DNA from: Dermanyssus gallinae
Taxonomy: Eukaryota; Arthropoda; Arachnida; Mesostigmata; Dermanyssidae
Direction of reading: 5' to 3'
NCBI GenBank assembly: GCA_003439945.1
Contig: QVRM01006127.1
Location: forward strand, 1-64,000
Length of the DNA stretch: 64,000 nt
The notes beneath the pieces are model-generated. The model saw nothing but the letters and a program-made list of their open reading frames with translations, was not told the origin of the DNA and ran no database searches. Below, piece after piece: positions 1 through 13,251 of the stretch; position 1 is the first letter of the stretch, and the number at the start of each line of letters is the position of its first letter. A program made the translations under genes and the position numbers.

Positions 1-236
1 TAATTTCGTCTTTTTTCGTCTGCAAGCGCTAGCCGTGAGTGGACACGCTTGCATCGAGCTCCCACATAAAACGGTTCTTTTCGGTGAAAATACTGTGCTA
101 CGACTAGTGTGAAGTGCACAAAAGGTTCTTTCGGATACAGTGATCATTCTCAGTGTAAAAACGAAAAAAAACTTGCTCGAGTTGTCTTACCGGCTCTACC
201 GAAGTCGTAGTGGATACGCCTTCGAAAGCTGAACGG
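1..236 (+). other. Leader upstream of gag-like ORF
   Basis: Non-coding stretch before the first ATG of the gag-like frame at 237. The frame is open from 159 but has no ATG before 237; a GTG at 210 is unlikely as a eukaryotic start. It may be a LINE 5' UTR, but the element's left end lies at or beyond the window edge and cannot be fixed from here. Confidence 0.35.
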
Positions 237-2007
237 ATGCACCATACTGAAGATAATGTTGTGGACCAGACCACCTGCACCACAGATGAGCCAGGTTTAG
301 TGCATCCACTGCCACCGAACATCTGCTTACAGCCAAGCAACCCTCGACCGGGGTCTCCATATACGCCTCATCAAGGGTCGTCAGTTACCCGTTTGAACAA
401 CAGTGATTATTGTGACTATTCACCACAATCATCTCGCTCGTCATCACCTCTGTTGTGCTGCAAAGCCGGCAGACGATCAGGAGAGGAGAGCAGCCACAGG
501 TGCGGTGTCAAGTGTCACAGATCGAAGACGTCGTCAACCGAAACAGTGGCAGCAAGAGAACGCCAGCGCCGAGAAGCCAGGCTAGCCGAGATGGTGGAGA
601 GGGCGACTGACAACGACCCGACAGATGCAACCAGTGAGGATGACGATCAACCGTCCGAAACAGATGACAGCATGTCACACGCTGCCGATGAGAGAGGAGT
701 GTGGAATCACATCCCAACTCGGCAAGAGAAAGCGACAAAAGTTGCCGCTAAGAAAGTAGCCAAAGAGATCGCCTCCGCGGCTACACAAGAAAGAGAAAGA
801 CAATCTCTTCGACGGCTCTGCCGGAATTAATTTTCCACTCGCCAGATAACCCTGAAGCACTAAGACCGCTCAGTGTTTTTCAGATAACTGTAGAGCTCAG
901 CAAGGTTTTTCCGGGAGCTAAGGCGCGAATAACGACGCACGGGAAATTGGCAATTTGCCTCAAAGACCCAGCGCAAACGGTAACAGCAAAAAAGCTCGAT
1001 AGCATCTGTGGTGTGAATCAGCATTCTGGGGCAGAATCAATGGAGTTAACCCTCAATTCACCGAGGAAGACATCCTAAATTGCCTTCGACATCAAGGCGT
1101 CGACGAAGTCAAAAGAGAAAAATACGCCATTGCCGCACGCGATAACAAAGGGAACACAATAAAAGCATGGAAAAATTCAGGCAGAGTGCGACTACGCTTT
1201 GACGCAACGCCAATCGCTGAAGTACGCATGGTTGTTGAGGTATTTAAGGTGACATTGTGCACAGGGTCTTTAATGCAATGTTTACGATGCCATAAATATG
1301 GACATAGAGCCACAGATTGTCTAAGACGGGGAGATCCTACTTGCAGAAAATGTGGTAGTCCCGGGCATGAAATGTGGGAATGCCAAAATAAGGCTCGTTG
1401 TGCCAATTGTGGAGGTGCTCACGCATCTAATGATAACAGTTGCGGGGTTAGAAAGGTATATAAAGAAGCGGAACGAGTAAAGCTCTGCGAAAAAGTGTCT
1501 GGACGCCTTCCTGTCTCAGACGATTTTCCATCGCTTATCCGAGCGACACATAACGCCAGCTCTGAGCCTGCTAAGGGAGATAAGTCTTACGCAGATGTCG
1601 CCAAACCAAGCACCGTTCAAGCCCCCACACAAGTTCTACATAAAGATGGTAAGACTGTACTATGCAATCTCCCACCACCCATTGCTCCCAAAACACCGTC
1701 TGATACAACAAAAAAACAGAGCTCAGAAAAGACAATAATAAAGTCACAGGCACGAAAAAAAAACAGATCATCAAATGACTCTTCACATATTGTCATTGCA
1801 ATCCTAAAAATATGGAAGAAAATTAAACCTATGCTCTCTAATTGGCTAGATCATAATCCAGTTATCAAGACTGTCTTGGCATATCTCGAATCCGAGACTG
1901 GGATTGCTTTTTTAAAGACCGTTCTGGACGGTACTGATGACCCACAGCTATCAGCATTGCCCGGAACGGTTGATCAGAGTCCCGCGAAACCAACTTTAAA
2001 TGACTAG
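237..2007 (+). pseudogene. LINE ORF1, gag-like RNA-binding protein with three CCHC knuckles, two frameshifts
   Basis: Such ORF1 proteins bind element RNA to form the retrotransposition particle. The frame runs 237-830, shifts near 806-830 into a second frame carrying the conserved pre-knuckle region (about 806-1010), and shifts again near 1000-1030 into the last frame, open to the stop at 2005-2007. The last part has the typical order: a GVNPQFTEED-type block, a VRLRFD strand, then three zinc knuckles beginning CLRCHKYGH, CRKCGSPGH and CANCGGAH, then a basic Ser/Lys-rich tail. The N-terminal part is Ser/Asp-rich. This arrangement is known from APE-type LINEs of the I, Jockey and R1 groups. 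The stop overlaps the start of the next ORF by 8 nt. The two frameshifts contrast with the intact downstream ORF, so this could be an older LINE hit by E1 rather than its own ORF1. Confidence 0.75.
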
Positions 2008-4930
2008 CCAACAATATCAGAACACTCGAGACGCCACCGAGAACGACTCGGAAATGGCCTTACCTCTCTCCCAGACACCATATGTTTGCAACTACTGTGG
2101 TCAAGCAGTACGATCTTCTAAGGGCCTAAAAATACACATAACACGTAAACACCCTCTGGCTCCTTGTCGAAACCTCCGTGCGATTCACAATCCGGGCCCG
2201 AGCAATGATACAGCCAACACATCAAACACCGATACGCAACCTGACGCAAAGTTACTAGTACAAGTCCTATCACATGCTCGCAGAAATTTAAGACTAGCCA
2301 GAATCATACCCCGTGGGGCTAGAGAAATCTGTGCTATAGCATACACGACAGCATTAAGCAATTTTAACACAAAGCTCGACCTTGAAAGTTGGAATAATCT
2401 TATGATGCTTCCGTCATTGATGTTTACACTGCCTCGCCAAAAAATTCAGGAAAAAACACTAACAAAAATTATTAAAAGTAATGTAGCACAAATAGATTCT
2501 CGAACACTTCAAACTCTCCCTGATTCGATCACACCCAGCACAATCGGCAAGAGGTTTTATATCACTAACGACCAACACAGCGTGCGCCAGGCAGAGATGA
2601 AATTAGCAGAAGGCGATATTCGTTCCGCTGCTCGATCGCTACTGTCCTTAGACACATTGGCACCACATACCGAGTCTGAACTACGGAGCAAACACCCAGT
2701 TAGTCCACCCGGGTGTCAAGAACAGTTAGATCTTCTGCAACAGCCCGCCACACTAGACCTAGATAGAGTTGAAGGATCTCTCGTCTTTGATACCATTCGA
2801 TCTTTCCCCTTTGCAAGTGGAGCCGGTTTAGACGGCCTACGGCCTCGACATCTTCGAGACATGCTAAGCCAGACGATTCCATCTTCGGAGCGCTTACTAA
2901 CCGAGCTGGGCATTTTTATGGCCAGAGTGCTAAATGGGGCTTTGCCATCGTTCTGCCAACCCGTTTTTTACGGTGCAAGTTTAACTGCCCTCCGAAAGAA
3001 AGATAATTCTATTAGGCCCATAGCATGCGGACTAACTCTACGAAGAACGGCTTCAAAGATTGCGATGGCTATGAACAAACGGGCAATTGTTGCGGCGGTT
3101 TCACCCCATCAAATGGGTGTTGCCATTAGAGGAGGAGCGGAGGCTACAGTACACGCTACACGCGCTTTTCTGGAAGCAGAAGGACCGACAAAAGTACTAG
3201 TTAAACTAGACTTCCAAAACGCATTTAACACAATAAGAAGAGACAGAATTTTCGACGAAGTAAAGAGAAAAGCCCCACGACTCTATCCGATGATATGGCA
3301 GAGTTATAAAGATTTCTCAATCCTCGCTTGGAACACAGATATAACCATAGAGTCACAAACTGGCATTCAGCAGGGAGACCCATTGGGACCAGCTCTGTTC
3401 TGCCTCGGCATTTCGGATCTGGTATCAAGCCTACAGAGCCCTTTCAATGTCTGGTACCTAGACGACGCTGTCTTGGGAGGTCCCGCAAATGCCGTGGCGA
3501 GAGATCTGCAAACTATACTGAATTTTGAAGAACCAGGAGGACTGACTCTCAATGCAGCCAAATGCGAGGTTTTAGCTGTCGGAGGCACCCGTCAAGATCA
3601 GGCGCAAGCTATAGAAGAGATCATGGAAGCACTTCCTGGGATATCTTGTGTAACTCAGGGTAACCTAGATGTTCTAGGTTCTCCCGTAATGGCCGAAGGA
3701 ATCCCACGCGCTCTCGACGCTAAACGAGAGACCCTGGTAAAAATTCGCCCACGACTGACCAATATGCACCCACAGGTGGCTCTGTGTCTATGGAGACACA
3801 GTCTTGGTTCACCAAGATTCGTCTACATGCTACGAACATGTCAGACCCTGAAATACGTGGAGGGTCTTGCAGCCTATGACGAGACCATCAGAAGCATTCT
3901 AAGCGAGGTACTTAACATTAACTTAGAAGGAAACACGTGGGAGAGAGCTAGCCTCCCCATCGACAACGGAGGCCTTGGAATAAGAAGAGCCACGGATCTT
4001 GCTGCAGTGTGCTATGCTGCATCTCTGAATCAATTTGGCTCCCTGGCAGAATCACTTCTTGGTGACGAAGCAAAGATGGAACTGAAAAAGGCAACCGCGG
4101 TGGCAGACGCCACAATCAGGAGTCAACTCGATCCTGGCCCTCTGAGAGAGCACGTGAGTCAGAAACTTCTTGACGCGTACAAAACTAAGAAGTCCGCGCG
4201 AGAGATAATGAATAACCTTACATCAGCAAGAGAGCGTGCCGTCTTTCTAGCGGCTCTACATCCCTTCAGCGGGGGCTGGCTTCAAGCGCTGCCCTCCCGT
4301 CAGCTTGGCACCATGCTGGATCCAAACCCCTTCCGTATGGTGTCAGTTCTTAGGATAGGCGCCCCCGTCTGCCAGCCCTTCACGTGCCTCTCATGCGGCC
4401 AACCGGTTGACTCGGACGGTCTACACCCGTTAAGCTGTCTAAAAAGCCCCGGCAGACTTACAAGGCACGCTGAACTCAACGCCATAGTGAGAAGAGCTCT
4501 TAGAAGGGCAGGGATACCATCTACGCCCGAACCAGTAGGTCTTAATGGCAGCAGTGAGTTGCGACCTGACGGGGTCACCATCCCGCTGTGGTCGCACGGA
4601 AAATGCCTTGTATGGGATGTAACGGTTTCATGCACGGCGGCGTTATCATATTTACGTCACAGCGCAGTCGAAACGGGATGGGTAGCAGAACGTGCGGATT
4701 CTGAAAAACGGAGGAAGTATCTAGAACTATCTAGAAGCTACCACTTTACACCCATTGCATTAGAGACACTCGGCCCCATCAGCACAGGTACAGCAAAACT
4801 CCTGCAAGACATCGGAAAACGAATCGAAGACGTTACGGGCGATCGACGCGAGGCCATGTTTTTGAGACAGATGATGTCTTTGGCCGTGTGTAGAGGGAAC
4901 GTGGCTTCCATTATAGGCGCCATGAACTGA
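2000..4930 (+). CDS. Intact RLE-type non-LTR retrotransposon polyprotein (element E1 ORF2)
   Basis: A 976-aa polyprotein expected to nick target DNA and reverse-transcribe its own RNA at the nick. Near the N-terminus is a C2H2 finger (C30, C33, H46, H51). The central reverse transcriptase has the motif A aspartate D404 in VKLDFQNAFNTIRRD, motif B in GIQQGDPLGPALF, and motif C as WYLDD (D488, D489) rather than FADD or YADD. After a thumb region comes a CCHC motif starting at C796 (CLSCG, then HPLSC). A restriction-like endonuclease follows, with RPDG (D857) and VWDVT (D873), matching the PD-(D/E)XK pattern of R2/R4/CRE/NeSL-group elements. There is no apurinic endonuclease domain. The start ATG at 2000 overlaps the upstream stop, and the same MTSQQY start occurs in E2. 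The ORF has no internal stop or frameshift, so this copy could be young or active. Exact clade is unsure; R4/Dong-like is my best guess because of the (TAA)n tail. Confidence 0.9.
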   Translation: MTSQQYQNTRDATENDSEMALPLSQTPYVCNYCGQAVRSSKGLKIHITRKHPLAPCRNLRAIHNPGPSNDTANTSNTDTQPDAKLLVQVLSHARRNLRLARIIPRGAREICAIAYTTALSNFNTKLDLESWNNLMMLPSLMFTLPRQKIQEKTLTKIIKSNVAQIDSRTLQTLPDSITPSTIGKRFYITNDQHSVRQAEMKLAEGDIRSAARSLLSLDTLAPHTESELRSKHPVSPPGCQEQLDLLQQPATLDLDRVEGSLVFDTIRSFPFASGAGLDGLRPRHLRDMLSQTIPSSERLLTELGIFMARVLNGALPSFCQPVFYGASLTALRKKDNSIRPIACGLTLRRTASKIAMAMNKRAIVAAVSPHQMGVAIRGGAEATVHATRAFLEAEGPTKVLVKLDFQNAFNTIRRDRIFDEVKRKAPRLYPMIWQSYKDFSILAWNTDITIESQTGIQQGDPLGPALFCLGISDLVSSLQSPFNVWYLDDAVLGGPANAVARDLQTILNFEEPGGLTLNAAKCEVLAVGGTRQDQAQAIEEIMEALPGISCVTQGNLDVLGSPVMAEGIPRALDAKRETLVKIRPRLTNMHPQVALCLWRHSLGSPRFVYMLRTCQTLKYVEGLAAYDETIRSILSEVLNINLEGNTWERASLPIDNGGLGIRRATDLAAVCYAASLNQFGSLAESLLGDEAKMELKKATAVADATIRSQLDPGPLREHVSQKLLDAYKTKKSAREIMNNLTSARERAVFLAALHPFSGGWLQALPSRQLGTMLDPNPFRMVSVLRIGAPVCQPFTCLSCGQPVDSDGLHPLSCLKSPGRLTRHAELNAIVRRALRRAGIPSTPEPVGLNGSSELRPDGVTIPLWSHGKCLVWDVTVSCTAALSYLRHSAVETGWVAERADSEKRRKYLELSRSYHFTPIALETLGPISTGTAKLLQDIGKRIEDVTGDRREAMFLRQMMSLAVCRGNVASIIGAMN

Positions 4931-5003
4931 CAGAAAGCGAACAGAGCAGGACAAACATGATTTAAACGTTCATACCTCACAATTGTATTAACTAAATAAT
5001 GAT
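4931..5003 (+). other. E1 3' UTR with conserved block
   Basis: Short 3' UTR between the ORF2 stop and the TAA tail. It carries the block CGTTCATACCTCACAATTGT, which recurs with small changes in E2 (8567-8588), E3 (9241-9262) and E4 (44558-44581) at a similar distance from each (TAA)n. It is a candidate recognition signal for the element's reverse transcriptase. Confidence 0.6.
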
Positions 5004-8531
<3,528 letters not shown>

Positions 8532-8599
8532 TAGAAAGCGACCGGAGCAGGATAGACCTGGCATAAACGTTCATACCTCACAATTGTAATAACTGAATG

Positions 8600-8664
<65 letters not shown>
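8532..8664 (+). repeat. E2 3' UTR and (TAA)n tail
   Basis: The 3' UTR (8532-8597) closely matches E1, including CGTTCATACCTCACAATTGT. A (TAA)n array at 8598-8664 follows, and E3 begins at its right edge. Confidence 0.85.
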
Positions 8665-9264
8665 TTGCCACGCATGTGGTAGCACAGTAACTGAGCATTG
8701 ACTTCACCCTCTTAGCTGCATAAAAAAACATAGTAGAGTTTCCAGACATGCTGAAATCAATGCAATTATAAGAAGGGCCTTACGCAGGGGCGGTATTACA
8801 AGCACGCTTGAGCCCAGATTAGGACTTCATGACGACAAAAGACCTGACGGTGTAACAATCCCGCTATGGGCTAACGGCAAATGCTTCGTATGGGATGCTA
8901 CAGTGGCGTGCACAGTGGCTCCCTCCTCTATACACCACAGTTCACTAGAAGCGGGATGGGTTGCTAAGCGCGCAGAAGATGGGAAAAAAACGCAACTAAA
9001 AAGAGCTGGAGAAGGGTTACATCGTAGTGCCTATATCTATGGAAACAATGGGTTTGGTAAACAAGGGAACCAAGAGATTCATCAGTGAACTGGGCAAACA
9101 AATTACAGATCTCACAGGCAATTGGCGCGAAGGCATGTTTCTACGGCAACTGCTGTCGCTTGTAGGGTGCCGAGAAAACGCCGGTTGTATTGTCGGTTCC
9201 ATGGAATAATATTTAGGAGCTAGGAGATATCAAGGAGTACACGTTCACAACTTACAATTGTAAC
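8665..9264 (+). pseudogene. 5'-truncated RLE retrotransposon tail (E3)
   Basis: Only the C-terminal zinc motif and endonuclease of an E1-like element remain. In one frame from 8666 it reads CHACGSTV, a stop near 8696, then LHPLSC, RHAEINAIIRRALRR, RPDGVTIPLW and VWDATV. A frameshift near 9000 passes to the frame ending IVGSME with a stop at 9207-9209. It is more diverged from E1 and E2 than they are from each other and is nearer E4 (RLGL..D.KRPDG). The 3' UTR includes the 12-bp palindrome TTACAATTGTAA. The left junction falls exactly at the E2 TAA array. Confidence 0.85.
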
Positions 9265-9300
9265 AATAATAATACTAATAATAATAGTAATAATAATAAT
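9265..9300. repeat. Imperfect (TAA)n tail of E3
   Basis: A short AAT-rich array with interruptions (ACT, AGT). The higher interruption rate than in the E1 and E2 arrays fits an older insertion. Confidence 0.8.
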
Positions 9301-10550
9301 GTTGGATTTGTTAGAGCGAATGGTCTTAGATCGACATGTGAATAACCCCTTCTCACATGAGCACCTTTCCGCTCAAGCGCGAAGCCGTGATGTACAGTAA
9401 ACTTGACACTGCTACAACAGCGTCAGCACCACGCAGCCGGAACGCCGGACTGCCACCTAGCTACCTGCTAATGCAGCTTTATGGCGTGTCAGAGTGAATC
9501 GTAAAAAACATTTTGGCAGGACAGCACCGATAATAACAACAATAACGGCAACAATAGGGACGACGGCGACGATAACAACAAAAACAACAACAACAACAAC
9601 AACAACAGCAACAGCGCAACAACTACAGCCGCGACAATCACAACAGCGCAACAACCACAACCGCGACGACAACAACAACAACAACGGCGCAGCAACTAGA
9701 ACCGCAGCAACACCAATAGTGCGACTTGACGGGTTCGTAGCTTCGCGTTACTTAGATATGCGCGGTAGCAATGCGCGAGCGTGCAAAACGTGTAGTTTTA
9801 AGTGAAGCTGGAGCTTTGAACGAATAGGGTTCTATCATCATCAACATCATCATCATCTCTTTGCCGACCGACGCCGCCCACACAGATGCCGTCGGCGACA
9901 ATAGCAACAACAGCAGTAGCAGCAACAACAACAGCAACAACAACAACAACAACAGCGGTACGTGCTAGCAGCGGCAGTCCAAGAGCAGAAACACCAGAGT
10001 CTGCGCCCGCCGCGAGCGACAGCCATGACGCCATGATTGGTCATGATGGCATGCCGCGTAGATGAAGATGGAAACGAACGCAGCCGATGCGGCTGCGTTG
10101 ATGGTGGTGCTATAGTCGAGTAGTTGTTGGTGGTTTTGGGCGCGTTGGCGACTTTCTTTCGGGGCAGCCTGCCTCATTGAAACGTAGGGCACGTCTCGCG
10201 AAAAAAAAAGCGTTCGGCGCGCACGGCTGGTCGAGCTGCGTGGGCGACGGGACGTGGGGGGAGAGACGGGGAGCGTGGGGCTATACTGGACGTGAGGCTA
10301 CGTGGGCCACGAGGGCATCTCGACCCCGGCCCACATGAGGCCAGCCGGCAGGCCGACGAAACGTATGTAGTCGAAGAAGATTAGTCGCCGCCAAGTCGTC
10401 GGGGGTCGGGCAAGCGAAAATCATGCCGTGCCCCCGCTGGCGAGCCTGCCATCCGTCCAGCGTATCGCGGCCGGCGTCGGCCATATGCCTACACATAGCC
10501 TGCTAGCGGCGGCGGCGCCGGCATCAGCAACAACAACAACGACGAGTCAT
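9301..10550. repeat. CAA/CAG triplet-repeat region, no gene seen
   Basis: Interrupted CAA/CAG arrays at about 9525-9705 and 9898-9958 within GC-richer sequence. Open frames here are Thr-, Gln- or Asn-rich on the plus strand and Val/Leu/Cys-rich on the minus strand, as triplet repeats give in any frame. Positions 10040-10550 are GC-rich and hold no recognisable gene. Confidence 0.6.
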
Positions 10551-10778
10551 GACCGAGAGAGCTTTTTCAAGCAACTGCCCCCCCCCCCCCCACGCCTACA
10601 CCCGGGATCCAGGGCTCGACGGGTGCTCACAGTCGTCGTACAGCGTGGCCAGGACTGCGCCGATTCTTGCGTCGTACAGACAGGATTCGAGCCGCGCGTT
10701 TCGCTCTCTCCGTTCTCTCTGTCCCTGCCTCTTTTTTTGCTTTTTGTCTGTGTATCTCTCCCTCTCTCCCTTTCGCTT

Positions 10779-10845
10779 ATGGGTGCCTATGGAAAACCCT
10801 CTCTTTACGCTCTCGGGAGAGAGAGATTTTTCCATAGGCACCCAT
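10779..10845. repeat. Perfect 18-bp inverted repeat (hairpin)
   Basis: Arm 10779-10796 reads ATGGGTGCCTATGGAAAA; its exact reverse complement is 10828-10845. The 31-nt interval contains CTCTCT and AGAGAG tracts that could extend the stem. Flanking sequence (10700-10775) is CT-rich and there is a C tract near 10579-10591. Function unknown. Confidence 0.75.
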
Positions 10846-11029
10846 AGAAGTGCAACAAGTGCCCAGTACGAGTGCGAGGTGCGATCCTGAACAGCGCAAC
10901 AGACAGAATCGTTACTCGCTGCTACTAGCAACATCGCAGCGCACACGTGACCGATATGTAAGCTGTGTTGGTCGTTTTCATCTTCTCAGTTGGTCACTTG
11001 GCTAGTTGTGTCCTGCTTGCGAGCATACA

Positions 11030-11033
<4 letters not shown>

Positions 11034-11084
<51 letters not shown>
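11034..11084. repeat. (TA)n microsatellite
   Basis: Pure TA dinucleotide run. The sequence on either side (10850-11390) shows nothing I recognise. Confidence 0.9.
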
Positions 11085-11088
<4 letters not shown>

Positions 11089-11389
11089 CGTTCGATTTTT
11101 TAAACGATGGTTGGTTTGAAATATTGCGCGTAGAGAGAAAACACACATTCACATATACGTATATTCACCACGGTTCCAAAAGTTGAGTCAACGGAACTGT
11201 TCTGTCGCACTGTTAAAGGTGTTATAAATCACACTGTCGCCTGTGGAGTCTGCACAAACATAACGAGGTGATTTTATGGAATTTCTCTCGAAGACAGATC
11301 TTCATGTGGAAGCCATGTTTAGCAACTCGAGCGTTTATTCTCATAAATGCAGCGCTCCCACGAACTGCACGTCATACTACTCTGTATCT

Positions 11390-12045
11390 CTTTAGGAAGG
11401 CCGCTTACCAGCACTGAAAACAGCAGAAGGAATGATAACCACCCTGGGCAACACCAGTGGTCTATATGATTGCCATATGTTCAGCGGCTCCATCATCTAT
11501 GACAACTTGTCCTACCTGTAAAATGCCTTTAATAAGTTCCAGTATATTCATTAAAACCCCGCAAAACGCCAACTAGTCAACAAGAATCGTCCGTGTGGCC
11601 GTATTTAAGGCCGCGTTAAAGTTTACGAGTACAACAAAGAGATAAGGCCCTTTGGTTTGAAGTGCCCATTCTATAGAATTTGTAAGTACAACTTATGCTG
11701 TCCATTGTTGACCGGCCCGTCCTGAAGCTATGTTTTTGCTCCAGCAGCTTTCTATTAACCCCAAGGAATTGCTCTAATCGACGGGTTAGGATAGCCGACA
11801 GAAATATGTAGATTGCGCTCTTCTTTGCAATACCTCGGAAAAATGATGGAGCCAACGGACTCCCTTTTCCTCCAGGGATAATGCTAAAATTCCGCAACCA
11901 GTCGGAAAGTTTTCATCACCTCGTTAGAAGGTGTAGTGAAGCAGGACGCAAGGTGAATCGCTTGTCTGAGATACTCATTTGTGATCAAATCGGGCCCCGG
12001 GGACATTTGACCTAAGCCTTGCAATCTTTCCTAAGATGTTCCAGC
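11390..12045 (-). pseudogene. LINE reverse transcriptase fragment, decayed
   Basis: On the minus strand, reading from about 12045 down, the fingers/palm of a LINE reverse transcriptase can be followed: PGPDLITNEYL, then IPGGKG, then FRGIAKKSA, then ILTRRLEQFL, then FRTGRSTMDS (11616-11897). Below 11640 it continues in a shifted frame with a motif A-like VNFNAALNTATR, an IDDG block and TTGVAQGG (motif B, about 11440). Stops and frameshifts are frequent. The catalytic motif C and 3' end are not seen. It directly follows the gag-like segment with no endonuclease between, so an internal deletion is likely. The TTGVAQG signature also fits the relic at 51750-53437. Confidence 0.75.
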
Positions 12046-12860
12046 GAGCCACATCGACTACATTTTGGTTTCCTTGCAGTCTGCGGTAAATTGATCCATG
12101 TTGTAGTATCTAAAACACTGCATTGAGTCGTAGTATAACATAACTCGATGCTGCTTCAGACCCAAGCGGATCTCCGTTAGAAAGCGATTGCCTGTGAATG
12201 AGATTAAGAATATGTGCTCATTTGCTGATACAACGTTGCTCATCAGATGTTTTGTTTTGACTCGAGCCACCTCACTTATCAATGATGATTTAAGCGCAGC
12301 TAGGATGATAGCTTCTGGTATTGACGGGTGCACACCTGATATCTTGCGTTTCACAGAAGGACGCGCTCTACTTAATCTGGCAGATACTTTAACATCCACT
12401 AACACTCGCAGTGACAGCAAGGTGCCCCTATCCTCTTCGGCATCAACAATAAGCTGACGATGAGCTCTCCAGTTTTTGTAAAGCGGGTTTCCTCAATTCT
12501 CCCCTTTACATGGCTGAAAAGATAGTCACGGACCTTGTTGAAATTATTCTGTAGCTCTTCACCGCTGGCAGTAAATATCACTGTTTCTTGCCTGGGCACA
12601 ATCATACCTGCGATCCTCCTTTGGCAGTGCACTGCAGTAAGCCCTGTATCATCAGGCTCGCCCTGTACTTCTTTTTCTGGTTCGTTTTTTGCGTCTGCAA
12701 TTGCGACGGTGAATCTGTGGAGGTCTTCGTCTCTGACGGGACTCGATGCAGTGCGCTTTTCTCGTCCTCACGAGAACAACGCGAGTTGCATGACCGTCGG
12801 TTTACGTTATTTCAACGATGCGTTCATTTGCCCGGCGATTCGCTGACATTTATCGCTGAT
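12046..12860 (-). pseudogene. LINE ORF1 (gag-like) fragment, decayed
   Basis: Minus-strand gag-like sequence upstream of the RT relic. From about 12860 down: VHCQRRIAGM, then VRDYLFSHVKGRIEETRF, TKTGELIVSLL (12399-12632), then a frameshift into the segment 12058-12420 with SDVARVKTKHLMS-like sequence, RLGLKQHRVMLYYDSMQC and a degenerate zinc knuckle in which one cysteine reads tyrosine (CFRYYNMDQFTADC). Order and spacing match ORF1 of APE-type LINEs. At least two frameshifts, so non-functional. It belongs to a different family from the ORF1 at 237-2007. Confidence 0.65.
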
Positions 12861-12888
12861 AAAGCGCCGGCAAATCCGGCGCTTTATC
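12858..12888. repeat. Perfect 13-bp GC-rich hairpin
   Basis: GATAAAGCGCCGG (12858-12870), a 5-nt loop CAAAT, then the exact reverse complement at 12876-12888. It lies at the 5' edge of the minus-strand gag relic. Unusually strong for this AT-rich setting. Confidence 0.8.
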
Positions 12889-13188
12889 CCCTTAGAGTTT
12901 ACGCGGAGGAGATCGTTTCACCGGCATTTTGCAATTCTCCTAAAACAAATATACAGGATTTGGACTCGGCTCACCAAATGCGCAGTTAGCGGCCCTTCCA
13001 CCCAGCCGACGGCACCTTAGCACGTGAGTACGATCCCTTGTCTACTAGAAGGTACGCATATAAGCAATTGACGTAGGCTGTCAATTCGCACGCGACGAAG
13101 AGATCAATTAGAGACTATATATATTATATTTATACATATATTCATCGTACATATTTTAATGCTGCACAATTTGTTTAAAATATAGTAC

Positions 13189-13196
<8 letters not shown>

Positions 13197-13249
<53 letters not shown>
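13197..13249. repeat. (AT)n(AG)n compound microsatellite
   Basis: About 20 bases of AT repeat pass directly into about 30 bases of AG repeat. Confidence 0.9.
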
Positions 13250-13251
<2 letters not shown>

